Origin: Crossiella sp. SN42
GTDB lineage: Bacteria; Actinomycetota; Actinomycetes; Mycobacteriales; Pseudonocardiaceae
Reading direction: 5' to 3'
Length of the DNA: 64,000 nt
NCBI RefSeq assembly: GCF_023897065.1
Contig: NZ_JAMHIV010000034.1
Span: forward strand, 47,712-111,711
Shown: positions 8,454 through 17,485 of the stretch, one piece after another
Position numbering within the stretch: the stretch's first letter is position 1
How the letters are laid out: each line of letters begins with the position of its first letter
Made by a program: the position numbers and the translations under genes
The notes under the pieces: model-generated
The model's input: only the letters and a program-made list of their open reading frames with translations
Told to the model about the DNA's origin: nothing
Databases searched by the model: none

Positions 8454-8951
8454 ATGCGGTTGCGTGCACTGGTAGTCGCCGCGTTCGTCGGCCTGACCAC
8501 ACTGGTCGCCGGCGTCTCCGCCAACGCCGCCCCGATCCCCGACACGGTGATCAGCGACCAGTTCCAGGTCCGCGCCCAGGGTGTCTCGGCTGCCACGATC
8601 TGCACCATCAACCTGAGGGCGCAGTGGCCCTCGGACACCCAGAACGTCCGGATCTCCTTCCAGGGCCGCACGAACTGCGGCCTGCCGGTGATCATGACCG
8701 GCCAGGCGACCCTCTACTCCGAGACCCGCCAGGTCGAGCAGGCCGCACCCCGGTTCGGGTTCGCCTACCTCTACCAGGGTGTCAGCTCCGCCACCCACTC
8801 CCCGGTGACCCGTGGCGCCGAGCAGATCCTCGGCTACACCACCACGCTGATCGCTCCCCAGGGTCAGGTCTGGCGGCAGGCGCCTCGTCAGTGCACCGGT
8901 CTCAACACCCCGGTGCTGAACTGCTCCTTCGACCGCACCTTCCTGGTCTGA
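8454..8951 (+). CDS. Secreted protein of unknown function
   Basis: 165 residues from ATG 8454 with GGAGG 9 nt upstream. A clear signal peptide (LRALVVAAFVGLTTLVAG, cleavage near ANA-AP) precedes a domain with four cysteines in ICTINLR, TNCGLPV, RQCTGLN and LNCSFDR, probably two disulfides, and a pattern suggesting a beta-rich fold. I do not recognise the family. Third in a row of small exported proteins after the I36 and SSI inhibitors. Confidence 0.75.
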   Translation: MRLRALVVAAFVGLTTLVAGVSANAAPIPDTVISDQFQVRAQGVSAATICTINLRAQWPSDTQNVRISFQGRTNCGLPVIMTGQATLYSETRQVEQAAPRFGFAYLYQGVSSATHSPVTRGAEQILGYTTTLIAPQGQVWRQAPRQCTGLNTPVLNCSFDRTFLV

Positions 8952-8986
8952 CCCCACCCGGTCCGACCGACTGAACAGCGCACAGA

Positions 8987-9014
8987 GGGGCCCGGGACGG
9001 ATCTCCCGGGCCCC
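8987..9014. terminator. Bidirectional hairpin terminator
   Basis: GGGGCCCGGGA / TCCCGGGCCCC, perfect 11-bp arms with a 6-nt loop, between the convergent ends of the secreted protein (+) and the F420-type oxidoreductase (-). There is no U-tract on either side. Confidence 0.6.
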
Positions 9015-9021
9015 GTGCCGT

Positions 9022-9993
9022 TCAGCCCAGCTCGCGCAGCGCGGGCAGCAAGGTCGACTCGGCGAAGCGCAGGAAGCCGTCCTGGTGGTCGCCGCCGATC
9101 TGCACCAGCGCGACATCGGTGAACCCGGCATCGATGAACTCCCGCACGCTGTCCAGGATCGGCTGCACCTCCGGGCCGCAGGGGATGGAGGCGGCCACGT
9201 CCTCCTTGGTCACGAACTGGGTAGCTCCGGCGAAGCCAGCCGGGCCGGGCAGTTCGGCGTTGACCTTCCAGCCGCCGCCGAACCAGCGGAACTGCTCGTG
9301 CGCCCGCGCCACCGCGGCCTCGGTCTCCTCGTCCCAGCACACCGGCAGCTGGCCGATCTTGCGGCTGGGCGAGTGGTTGCCGCGGCTGGCGTCCCAGGTC
9401 GCACACAGCTCGGCCTCCGGTTCCACCGCGATCATCGCGTCGGCGGAGAGGGCGAAGCGGGCCACGGACTGCTTGCCGGAGACCGCGACCGCCACCGGGA
9501 CGCGCTTCTCGGGCAGGTCCCACAGCTTGGCCGAGTCCACCCGGTAGTGGTTGCCGGAGTAGTTGACGTAGCCGCCGTCGAAGAGCTCGCCGATGATCCG
9601 CACCGCCTCCTCCAGCATCTCGTGCCGGATGTTCGCCGGTGGCCAGCCCTGCGCGGTGATGTGCTCGTTGAGGTTCTCACCCGCGCCCAGGCCCAGGGTG
9701 AACCGGTTGTCCGAGAGCAGCTGGACGGTGGCGGCCTTCTGCGCGACCACCGCCGGGTGGTAGCGGATCAGCGGGCAGGTCACGTAGGTCATCAGCTCGA
9801 CCCGCTCGGTGCGCTGGGTGACCGCGCCCAGCACGCTCCACGCGTACGGGGAGTGGCCCTGGCTGTCCAGCCACGGCGAGTAGTGGTCGCTGATCACCTC
9901 GAAGTCGAACCCGGCCCCCTCGGCGGCCTCGGCGTCACGGACCAGCTGGGCCGGTCCGGCCTGTTCGGTCATCAGCGTGTAACCCCACCGCAT
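9022..9993 (-). CDS. F420-dependent oxidoreductase, G6PDH-like LLM family
   Basis: 323 residues. A luciferase-like TIM barrel beginning MRWGYTLMTEQAGPAQLV, with GFDFEVISDHYSPWL, LMTYVTCPLIRYHPAVVAQ and LGLGAGENLNEH, the pattern of the F420-G6P-dehydrogenase-like subfamily. Such enzymes use coenzyme F420 as hydride carrier; the substrate cannot be told from sequence. ATG 9993 is preceded by GAGGAG. It is divergent from the GCS2-like ligase gene (101 bp gap). Confidence 0.85.
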   Translation of the reverse strand: MRWGYTLMTEQAGPAQLVRDAEAAEGAGFDFEVISDHYSPWLDSQGHSPYAWSVLGAVTQRTERVELMTYVTCPLIRYHPAVVAQKAATVQLLSDNRFTLGLGAGENLNEHITAQGWPPANIRHEMLEEAVRIIGELFDGGYVNYSGNHYRVDSAKLWDLPEKRVPVAVAVSGKQSVARFALSADAMIAVEPEAELCATWDASRGNHSPSRKIGQLPVCWDEETEAAVARAHEQFRWFGGGWKVNAELPGPAGFAGATQFVTKEDVAASIPCGPEVQPILDSVREFIDAGFTDVALVQIGGDHQDGFLRFAESTLLPALRELG

Positions 9994-10093
9994 GTCTCCT
10001 CCTCGGCCTCGGCGCGCCCGCCCACCGACATACCCGGACCGCTGCGGCTCAACCCCGGTCTTGACGGCCGCGCAAACGGGGTACCTGCGGGGC

Positions 10094-11179
10094 ATGACGC
10101 TGACCATGGGGGTCGAGGAGGAGTTCCTGCTGGTGGATCCGGCCTCGGGACGGCCGGTCCGGGCGGCCGCGCGCGTGCTGCGCCGCGCCGGTCCGCCCGC
10201 CGCCGGGAACCTGCACACCGAACTGATGGACACCCAGGTGGAGGCGGCCACCGGGGTGTGCGCCGACCTGGCCGGGCTGGGCGGGCAGCTGCTCGCGGCC
10301 CGGCGGCAGCTGGACGCGGCGGCCCGCGCCGAGGGCCTGCTGCTGCTCTCCACCGGCACCCCGGTGCTCGACGGCGCGCCGCCGGGAGTGGCCGAGGGGG
10401 AGCGGTTCGCCGAGATCGGGCGGCGCTACGCCGGGATCGTCGAGGACTACCAGGTCTCCGGCTGCCACGTGCACGTCGGCGTGCCGGACCGGGAGACCGC
10501 GGTCGCGGTGATGAACCACCTGCGGCCGTGGCTGCCGACCCTGCTCGCGCTCGCCGGCAACTCGGTGTTCTGGGCGGGCCGGGACACCGGGTACGCGAGC
10601 TGGCGGATGGTGTGCCAGTCCCGGTTCCCCGGCTCCGGGCTGCCGCCCTCGTTCGGCTCGGCGCAGCAGTACGACGCCGAGGTGGCCCGGCTGGTGGACT
10701 GCGGCGCGCTGGTCGACCACACGCAGAGCTTCTGGCTGCTGCGCCCGTCCCCGCGCTTCCCGACCCTGGAGTTCCGGGTCGCCGACGCGGTGCCCACCGC
10801 GGCCGAGGCACTGGCCCAGGCCGCGTTGAGCCGGGCCCTGGTCCACACCGGACTGTCCGAAGTGGAGAGGGGCAGGCCGGAACCGGTGGTGCGCGAGCAG
10901 GTCGGCGCGGCCGCGGTCTGGTCGGCCGCCCGCTACGGCCTCACTGGACCAGGGGTGCACCCGGTGCACGAGAAGCGGCTGCCCGCCACCGAGCTGCTGG
11001 CCGAACTGCTCGACTGGGTGCGCCCGGCGCTGGCCCAGGCGGGCGATCTGGCGCTGGTGACCCAGCTGCTGGCACGGGTGCTCGCCCAGGGCGCCGGCGC
11101 GCAGCGGCAGCGGGTGGCGGCCGCGCACGGGGCCGGGGCGGTGGTAGCGCTGCTGGCCGCCGAGCTGACCCGCGCTTGA
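10094..11179 (+). CDS. YbdK-type carboxylate-amine ligase (GCS2 family)
   Basis: 361 residues. The start MTLTMGVEEEFLLVD carries the E-E-E-F motif of the glutamate-cysteine ligase 2 family; GNLHTELMDTQVEAAT, CHVHVGVPD, FRVADAVPT and HEKRLPA follow in the expected order. These ATP-dependent enzymes join a carboxylate (often glutamate gamma-carboxyl) to an amine. YbdK proteins have weak gamma-glutamyl-cysteine ligase activity, and the true substrate here is open. It is followed after 34 bp by a diiron-oxidase-like gene on the same strand, so both are probably co-transcribed. ATG 10094 has only a weak GGGG ribosome site. Confidence 0.85.
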   Translation: MTLTMGVEEEFLLVDPASGRPVRAAARVLRRAGPPAAGNLHTELMDTQVEAATGVCADLAGLGGQLLAARRQLDAAARAEGLLLLSTGTPVLDGAPPGVAEGERFAEIGRRYAGIVEDYQVSGCHVHVGVPDRETAVAVMNHLRPWLPTLLALAGNSVFWAGRDTGYASWRMVCQSRFPGSGLPPSFGSAQQYDAEVARLVDCGALVDHTQSFWLLRPSPRFPTLEFRVADAVPTAAEALAQAALSRALVHTGLSEVERGRPEPVVREQVGAAAVWSAARYGLTGPGVHPVHEKRLPATELLAELLDWVRPALAQAGDLALVTQLLARVLAQGAGAQRQRVAAAHGAGAVVALLAAELTRA

Positions 11180-11213
11180 GCCTGCCGGATCCGGGTACTC
11201 GCGGGAGGTGACG

Positions 11214-12194
11214 ATGACCGCTGTCTCACTGAGCCCGGTGCTCCCGCGCCCGCGCGGCCCGCTGTCCGCGGCCGTGGTGCGCATCCTGCGCGAGGAGCCC
11301 GGCACCGCGACCTTCCCGGCCCCGGGCACGCCGGAGCCCTTCGGCGAGGACCTGCACCTCGCGCTGTACACCCTCTACGAGCTGCACTACCAGGGATTCG
11401 CCGAGGCCGACCCGGACTGGGAGTGGGACCCGGCGATGATCGCCTTCCGCACCGCGCTGGAACGGACCTTCCTGGCCGCGCTGCGCCACGAGGTGGCAGG
11501 CGGCGCGGACGTATGGTCCACAGTGGACGAACTGCTGGTGGAACCGGTGGAGGGCAACGGGGTCTCGCACTTCCTGCGCGATGAGGGGGAGTGGTGGCAG
11601 GTGCGGGAGTACTTCACCCACCGCTCGCTCTACCACCTCAAGGAGGCCGACCCGCACGCCTGGGTGCTGCCCCGGTTGCGCGGCAAGGCCAAGGCGGCGC
11701 TGGTCGCGGTGGAGTTCGACGAGTTCGGCGGCGGCGACGCCGAGCGCATGCACTCCCAGCTCTACGCCAACCTGCTCACCGGTGCGGGCCTGGATCCCGG
11801 TTACCTCGCCTACCTGGACCGGGTGCCCGCGGTGGCGCTGGCGCCGGTCAACATGATGTCGCTGTTCGGCCTGCGCCGTTCGCTGCGCGGCGCGCTGGTC
11901 GGGCACTTCGCCGCCGCCGAGATCACCACCGCGCCCAGCGCCCGCCGGATGGCGCAGGCGCTGGAACGGCTGAACGCCGACCCGGCCTGCGTGGAGTTCT
12001 TCACCGAGCACATCGAGGCCGACGCGGTGCACGAGCAGGTGCTGCGGCACGACGTGCTCGGCGACCTGCTGGCGCGCGAACCGGAGCTGGCCGCCGACGT
12101 GGTGCTGGGCGTGCAGGCCACCGAGTTCCTGGAACAGCGGCTGGCCGAGCACCTGCTGGGCTGCTGGCGGGCCGGGCAGACCTCCCTCATCTGA
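11214..12194 (+). CDS. Heme-oxygenase-like iron-containing redox enzyme
   Basis: 326 residues from ATG 11214, with GGAGG 5 nt upstream. The C-terminal two thirds are helical with spaced acidic and His candidates for a diiron site: VAVEFDEFGGGDAERMHSQLY and FFTEHIEADAVHEQVL. This matches the iron-containing redox enzyme family (heme-oxygenase-like diiron oxidases, HDO). Members cleave C-C or oxidise C-N bonds of small substrates in natural-product pathways. The preceding ligase gene suggests that a gamma-glutamyl or other amide could be the substrate; this is inference. The family also has uncharacterised housekeeping-like members. Confidence 0.8.
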   Translation: MTAVSLSPVLPRPRGPLSAAVVRILREEPGTATFPAPGTPEPFGEDLHLALYTLYELHYQGFAEADPDWEWDPAMIAFRTALERTFLAALRHEVAGGADVWSTVDELLVEPVEGNGVSHFLRDEGEWWQVREYFTHRSLYHLKEADPHAWVLPRLRGKAKAALVAVEFDEFGGGDAERMHSQLYANLLTGAGLDPGYLAYLDRVPAVALAPVNMMSLFGLRRSLRGALVGHFAAAEITTAPSARRMAQALERLNADPACVEFFTEHIEADAVHEQVLRHDVLGDLLAREPELAADVVLGVQATEFLEQRLAEHLLGCWRAGQTSLI

Positions 12195-12206
12195 CGACGA
12201 GCCGAG

Positions 12207-12250
12207 ACCCGTTGTCCCGCAACACCGGAAAGTGCTGCGGGACAACGGGT
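12207..12250. terminator. Bidirectional hairpin terminator
   Basis: Two perfect 15-bp arms, ACCCGTTGTCCCGCA and its complement, around a 14-nt loop, centred between the convergent HDO (+) and CDGSH (-) genes. No T-tract, but the stem is long and exact. Confidence 0.7.
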
Positions 12251-12293
12251 TCACCACCGTGCTCGCGGAGGGCGTGCGCGCGCGGGTGGGCGG

Positions 12294-12509
12294 TCAACCG
12301 TCCTGAGTGGACTTCGTGCGGCGGCGATGACTGGTGTCGCACAACGGATAGCTCTTGCTGCGGCGGCACAGGCACACCGCGACCTGGAACCGGGAGCAGT
12401 GCAGGACCTCGCCGTCGGGCAGCTCCAGCTCGACTGGCCCTTCCACCAGCAGCGGGCCGCCGGTGACCAGGCGCATCCGGCGCGGTCGGTCAGCGGGTCC
12501 GGTCGGCAC
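12294..12509 (-). CDS. CDGSH-type iron-sulfur protein
   Basis: 71 residues (60 if ATG 12476 is used). Near the C-terminus the motif C-L-C-R-R-S-x-x-Y-P-L-C-D-x-S-H gives the three Cys and one His that bind a [2Fe-2S] cluster in CDGSH proteins. Function is usually electron or cluster transfer. GTG 12509 overlaps the end of the methyltransferase gene by 20 bp, which implies translational coupling; no strong ribosome site distinguishes the two possible starts. It converges on the HDO gene. Confidence 0.85.
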   Translation of the reverse strand: MPTGPADRPRRMRLVTGGPLLVEGPVELELPDGEVLHCSRFQVAVCLCRRSKSYPLCDTSHRRRTKSTQDG

Positions 12510-13143
12510 GGATCACCACCAGCTCCTCGTCCTGGCCGGGGTCGGCGAAACCGTTGCGCACCAGCCACTCCGCCCGTTCACGCAGCACCGGACCGTACGG
12601 AATCCGGTCCCTGGCCACCACGGCGGCCTTGAGCCCGCCCGCGCGCAGCCGGTCCAGGGTGTCCTCGGTGCCGGCGAAGGCCGACTGCACCAGCAGCATG
12701 GTTCCCTTGGGCGCCAACAGCTCCGGCGCCCGCGCGCACAGCGGGTCCAGCAGCGCGCGGCCGTCCGGCCCGGCGTCCCAGGCCCTGGCCGGACCTCGCT
12801 CGGGCAGCGCGGGCCGGGCCGCGGGCACGTACGGCGGGTTCGCTAGCACCAGGTCGAACTCCTTGCCGCGCAGGCAGAAGCGCAGATCACCGCGGCGAAC
12901 GCGCACCCGTGGCCAGTGCCGCAGGGTGCGTAGCCGGGCGGTGAGCACCGCGCGCCGGGACACGTCGATCGCGGTCACCTCGGCCGCGCCCGCGATGGCC
13001 GCGGCCTCGGCGAGCGCGCCGGAACCGGTGCCGACGTCCAGGACCCGCGCGCCGGTGGGGAACGGCGCGGCGAGCATGGCGTCGACCAGCAACGTGGTGT
13101 CGCGCTGCGGCGCGTACACACCCAGACTTCGGAGCAGTTCCAC
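12490..13143 (-). CDS. HemK2/MTQ2-like SAM-dependent methyltransferase
   Basis: 217 residues. Class I Rossmann methyltransferase: ARVLDVGTGSGALAEAAA (SAM-binding, residues about 33-50), AIDVSRRAV, and LVLANPPYVP with the NPPY motif of amino-group methyltransferases that modify glutamine or nucleobase nitrogens. HemK2/MTQ2 relatives methylate the release-factor GGQ glutamine, but the short N-terminus here lacks the PrmC substrate domain, so the target is uncertain. GTG 13143 has no strong ribosome site. It is coupled to the CDGSH gene. Confidence 0.8.
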   Translation of the reverse strand: MELLRSLGVYAPQRDTTLLVDAMLAAPFPTGARVLDVGTGSGALAEAAAIAGAAEVTAIDVSRRAVLTARLRTLRHWPRVRVRRGDLRFCLRGKEFDLVLANPPYVPAARPALPERGPARAWDAGPDGRALLDPLCARAPELLAPKGTMLLVQSAFAGTEDTLDRLRAGGLKAAVVARDRIPYGPVLRERAEWLVRNGFADPGQDEELVVIRADRTR

Positions 13144-13221
13144 GACAACCGAATACCTCGGCGCGGACTGTCCAAACGCGTCAGTTCAGCGGCCGCGGCG
13201 ACGATCAGCGCCAGGTGGGGA

Positions 13222-13259
13222 GTTCCCCGGGGCGGTACCCAGAAGTGGCCCCGGGGAAC
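13222..13259 (-). terminator. Hairpin terminator after lpdA
   Basis: GTTCCCCGGGGC and its perfect 12-bp complement around a 14-nt loop, 8 bp beyond the lpdA stop in the direction of its transcription. No U-run. Confidence 0.65.
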
Positions 13260-13266
13260 CCCGTGA

Positions 13267-14670
<1,404 letters not shown>

Positions 14671-14677
14671 GCGGAAC

Positions 14678-14683
14678 ACCCTA
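14678..14683 (-). promoter_or_regulatory. Candidate -10 for leaderless lpdA mRNA
   Basis: On the minus strand TAGGGT (TANNNT type) ends 7 nt before GTG 14670, placing +1 at or next to the start codon. With no ribosome site present, a leaderless transcript is likely. The -35 region would overlap the end of repeat copy A. Confidence 0.4.
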
Positions 14684-14696
14684 CGCACGGTCGGCC

Positions 14697-14861
14697 GAGG
14701 CCGCGTGTGGTGGATCTCGTGCGTGAGCGCCGGAGTCCAGGTCGCCGCTGGCGGTGCCGCAGGGACGGCCGCGTACCAGGTCGTACGGGGTCGTTCCGGC
14801 GGTGCCGCCAGCGGCGGGCTGGGCCCGGCGATCGCGTGCGAGATCCACCACACGCGGCCTC
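14697..14861. repeat. Long imperfect palindromic repeat, copy A
   Basis: 165 bp. The outer 23 bp (starting GAGGCCGCGTG, then TGGTGGATCTCG) pair perfectly with the right end; the inner arms, including GCCGCTGGCGG, pair with mismatches. It is homologous to copy B (25886-26002) in inverted orientation and shares its core with copy C (5694). It fills the gap between the 3' end of the NmrA-like gene and the start of lpdA. It could fold as a large hairpin in DNA or RNA and end the NmrA transcript. Confidence 0.85.
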
Positions 14862-14935
14862 AGGACCCGCCGGACAGGTGTCTCCTGGGGAGTGAGTTCT
14901 TGCACTTCGTGATCGTGGGCCCGGCGCCGAGTGCC

Positions 14936-15760
14936 TCAGGCCGGGACGCCCAGCTCGGTCAGCCAGGCCTGCGTGGACCGGATCCCGGTGCCCAGCAAGG
15001 CCTCGCCGCCCTGGTCAGCCGGGAAGCTCGCGCCCGGCAGGGTGGCCAGCTCGGCGTAGGCGGCGGCGATCCCGGCCGCCGCGCCCGCGCCCAACAGCGG
15101 CGTCATCAGCTCGGTGAAGCGCTCCGGGGTCAGCTGTTCGTAGCGCACCGGCCTGCCGAGGTGCGCGGTGAAGGCCTCGGCCAGCTCGGGACCGGTCAGT
15201 GGCTGGCCCAGGTGGACCAGCTCGGGAGCGTCCGCGCCGGTCAGCGCGGCGACCGCGGCCTCGGCCACGTCCAGGTGGCTGGACCAGGCGATGACCTGGT
15301 CGGCGCGGATCGGGTAGGCCAGCACGCTCTCGGCACGCAGCCGCTCCTGGATCGGCGGCAGCAGCAGGTTCTCCCGGAAGAACCGGGGCGCCAGCACGGT
15401 GACCCGCGCCCCGCCCGCGCGCAGCCGCGCGGCCAGCCCGTGCAGCATGGCCATCCGGTCGGCCTGGGCGGGCGCCTCGGGCACGCCGCCGCTGGTGGAG
15501 ATCACCACCCGGCGCACCCCGGCGGCCAGCGCGGCCGTGCCGATCGCCTCGGCCCAGCGTGCCGGGGCGGCCGGGTCGGGGGTGATCGGCAGGTGCACAA
15601 AAGCGGCATCCACCCCGGCGTAGGCGCTGGTCAGCGCGGCGGCGTCGTCGAGGCTGGCCAGGGCGCGGGTGAGCGGGCGGACGTCGTGGCCGTTGGCCTT
15701 GAGCAGCTCGGCGACGGGGCCGCCCTGAGCGCCGGTGGCGCCGTGTACGAGGTAGGTCAT
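14936..15760 (-). CDS. NmrA-like NAD(P)-binding protein
   Basis: 274 residues. N-terminal Rossmann motif GATGAQGG, then DVRPLTRALASLDD and AFVHLPITP, as in NmrA/QOR2-type atypical short-chain dehydrogenases. These act as NADPH-dependent quinone reductases or redox sensors. It is divergent from an HxlR regulator with only 56 bp between the starts, a common pairing in which HxlR represses the reductase and responds to quinones or aldehydes. Confidence 0.85.
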   Translation of the reverse strand: MTYLVHGATGAQGGPVAELLKANGHDVRPLTRALASLDDAAALTSAYAGVDAAFVHLPITPDPAAPARWAEAIGTAALAAGVRRVVISTSGGVPEAPAQADRMAMLHGLAARLRAGGARVTVLAPRFFRENLLLPPIQERLRAESVLAYPIRADQVIAWSSHLDVAEAAVAALTGADAPELVHLGQPLTGPELAEAFTAHLGRPVRYEQLTPERFTELMTPLLGAGAAAGIAAAYAELATLPGASFPADQGGEALLGTGIRSTQAWLTELGVPA

Positions 15761-15766
15761 GCCCGC

Positions 15767-15785
15767 TATAGTTCCGACGGGGAAC
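15767..15785. promoter_or_regulatory. Promoter/operator between NmrA-like and hxlR genes
   Basis: TATAGT (15767-15772) is a good -10 for the HxlR gene and reads TATAG on the other strand close to the NmrA-like start, so the promoters overlap. GTTCC-GACGG-GGAAC (15771-15785) is a perfect-arm inverted repeat on top of them and the best candidate HxlR operator. Confidence 0.45.
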
Positions 15786-15816
15786 CAGTTTCCTCAAATG
15801 AACTAATGGAGTTTGG

Positions 15817-16143
15817 ATGAGTGAGCCGGACCACACTTTGCCGGAGTGCCCGATCGCCCGGTTCCTGATCGTGCTGGAGGGACCGTGGGCCACGCTGGTG
15901 GTGCGCGAGCTGCTGGAGGGTCCTCGGCGGTTCACCGAGCTGCGCGCCGCGCTGCCCGGTATCAGCCCGAAGACCCTCTCCGCGCGGTTGAAGGGGCTGG
16001 AGCGGTCCAGGCTGCTCACCCGGACCGCCTACGCCGAGGTGCCGCCCCGGGTCGAGTACGAGCTGACCGAGGCGGGCTACCGGCTGCGGCCGGTGTTCAC
16101 CGCGATGGCCGAGTGGGCGGAACGGGACCTGCCGGTGCGCTGA
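15817..16143 (+). CDS. HxlR-family transcriptional regulator
   Basis: 108 residues. Starts with the typical C-P-I (LPECPIARFLIVLEGPWATL), winged-helix RFTELRAALPGISPKTLSARLK, and the wing YAEVPPRVEYELTEAG. The cysteine near residue 11 matches the redox/electrophile-sensing Cys of HypR/QorR-like members. GGAG lies 6-7 nt before ATG 15817. It probably regulates the divergent NmrA-like gene. Its 3' end overlaps the convergent hydrolase gene by 47 bp. Confidence 0.9.
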   Translation: MSEPDHTLPECPIARFLIVLEGPWATLVVRELLEGPRRFTELRAALPGISPKTLSARLKGLERSRLLTRTAYAEVPPRVEYELTEAGYRLRPVFTAMAEWAERDLPVR

Positions 16144-16927
16144 GCGCGTGCTCGTTGAGCCACTCCAGCAGCAGCGCCTTGGTCAGCGGGGTGCGCTCGA
16201 TCAGCACCGAGTGCTCCTGGTCCGGGATGACCACCGTGCGGCAGCGCGGCAGCAGCTTCTCCAGCCACGGCGCCTGCACCGCCAGGTCCGAGCGGTCGCC
16301 GTAGATGCCGAAGACCGGCGCCTCGATCGCGGCCACCCTCGCCTCGTCGAGCACCTGGCTGGCCGGGATGTCCTCGGCGATCGTGGTGCTGTGCAACAGC
16401 TTCGCCGCGCCCTTGGCCAGCCGCGCGGTGTGCGGGTTGTACTCGGTGGCGATCCAGGCCAGCGACTCCTCGCGCACCAGCTCCCGCTTGGCCCTGGCCA
16501 GGTTGGCCGCCATCTTCGGCCGCCACGGCTCCAGCGCGGGCTCGGACTCGATGAAGGCCAGGCTGGCCACCAGCTCCGGGTTGGCCGCGGCCAGGCCGAA
16601 GGCGACCGTGCCGCCGAAGGAGTTGCCGATCAGGTGCACCGGGCGGCGCACCTGCAACCGGTCCAGCAGGTGCCGCAGGTCGCCGACGAAGCGCTCCAGC
16701 TGGTAGCCGGTGGCCGGGCGGTGGCTGCGGCCGTGCCCGCGCAGGTCGTACATCAGCACCTCGTACCCGGCGGCGGCCAGCGCCGGGCCCAGGGTGAAGT
16801 AGTAGCTGGCCAGGCTGTCGGTGAGGATGCCGTGCACGCACACCACCAGCGGCGCCTCCGGGCGGTCGCCCTTGGGCAGCATCCGCTGCACGTGCGTGTC
16901 CAGGCCGCACACGGTCAACAGGGTCAC
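16097..16927 (-). CDS. Alpha/beta hydrolase, partner of an acyl carrier protein
   Basis: 276 residues from GTG 16927. Alpha/beta-hydrolase landmarks: VCVHGILTDS (oxyanion region), nucleophile elbow GNSFGG, acid in YGDRSDL, and base His in PDQEHSVL. The stop codon of the acyl carrier protein and this start share GTGA, so the two are tightly coupled. This suggests a thioesterase or acyltransferase that works on the carrier-bound acyl group. No signal peptide. Substrate unknown. Confidence 0.85.
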   Translation of the reverse strand: MTLLTVCGLDTHVQRMLPKGDRPEAPLVVCVHGILTDSLASYYFTLGPALAAAGYEVLMYDLRGHGRSHRPATGYQLERFVGDLRHLLDRLQVRRPVHLIGNSFGGTVAFGLAAANPELVASLAFIESEPALEPWRPKMAANLARAKRELVREESLAWIATEYNPHTARLAKGAAKLLHSTTIAEDIPASQVLDEARVAAIEAPVFGIYGDRSDLAVQAPWLEKLLPRCRTVVIPDQEHSVLIERTPLTKALLLEWLNEHALSAPAGPVPPTRPSR

Positions 16928-17250
16928 CGGCGCTGCTCCGTCCCGGCGGCGCGCAGCGCGGCCACGATGTAGTCGACCAGGTGCCCGACGGTCAGCCCGA
17001 TCAGCGCGTCCAGGTCCAGCCCGGCCAGGAACGCGGCCAGGTTCACCGGCTCGCCGTAGCGGTCTCGCAGTGCGGTGGCCAGCTTGACCAGGTCGATGCT
17101 CTCCAGGTCCAGGTCGTCGTGGAACCGGCACCAGCGGCCGATGGCCACGTCCTCCAGGCCGTAGTGCGCCAGCAGGGTCCGGATCATCTCGACGACGTCG
17201 GCGAGCACCTCGTCGGCGTCCACCGCGACCGGTATCGCTACTTCGGGCAT
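16924..17250 (-). CDS. Orphan acyl carrier protein
   Basis: 108 residues. A four-helix carrier protein with DDLDLESIDLVKLATAL, in which Ser51 is the expected phosphopantetheine site (here E-S-I rather than D-S-L). Long for an ACP because of an extra C-terminal helix. It is coupled to an alpha/beta hydrolase; there is no ketosynthase, adenylation domain or phosphopantetheinyl transferase in the window, so the acyl loading enzyme is elsewhere. Upstream on the minus strand TTGACC-N16-AATAAC could be its promoter. Confidence 0.85.
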   Translation of the reverse strand: MPEVAIPVAVDADEVLADVVEMIRTLLAHYGLEDVAIGRWCRFHDDLDLESIDLVKLATALRDRYGEPVNLAAFLAGLDLDALIGLTVGHLVDYIVAALRAAGTEQRR

Positions 17251-17485
17251 GGAAATAGGCCTTTCGAATCGGTTACGGGTCCGGCGGACGTTATTGCCGC
17301 ATAATCAAGTGGGTCAACACCCAAACGTCGGGCCTTGTGTGCGTGCGCACTCGATGACAATCGCGATGATCATTGATTAGCGCCCGTTGACAAGAAAAAG
17401 AATTCCGGAAAATTTCCCGTAACCAGCCTTCTCGAATGCCGTTGGGTGGGGTGAGCCAATCCCGTGCGATGAGGAGTCAATGAAG

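Noticed and set aside
14705..15820. Proteins ending or starting with peptides like [11 protein letters not shown] near 5.7, 14.8 and 25.9 kb
   Set aside because: They are translations of the palindromic repeats, not conserved domains.
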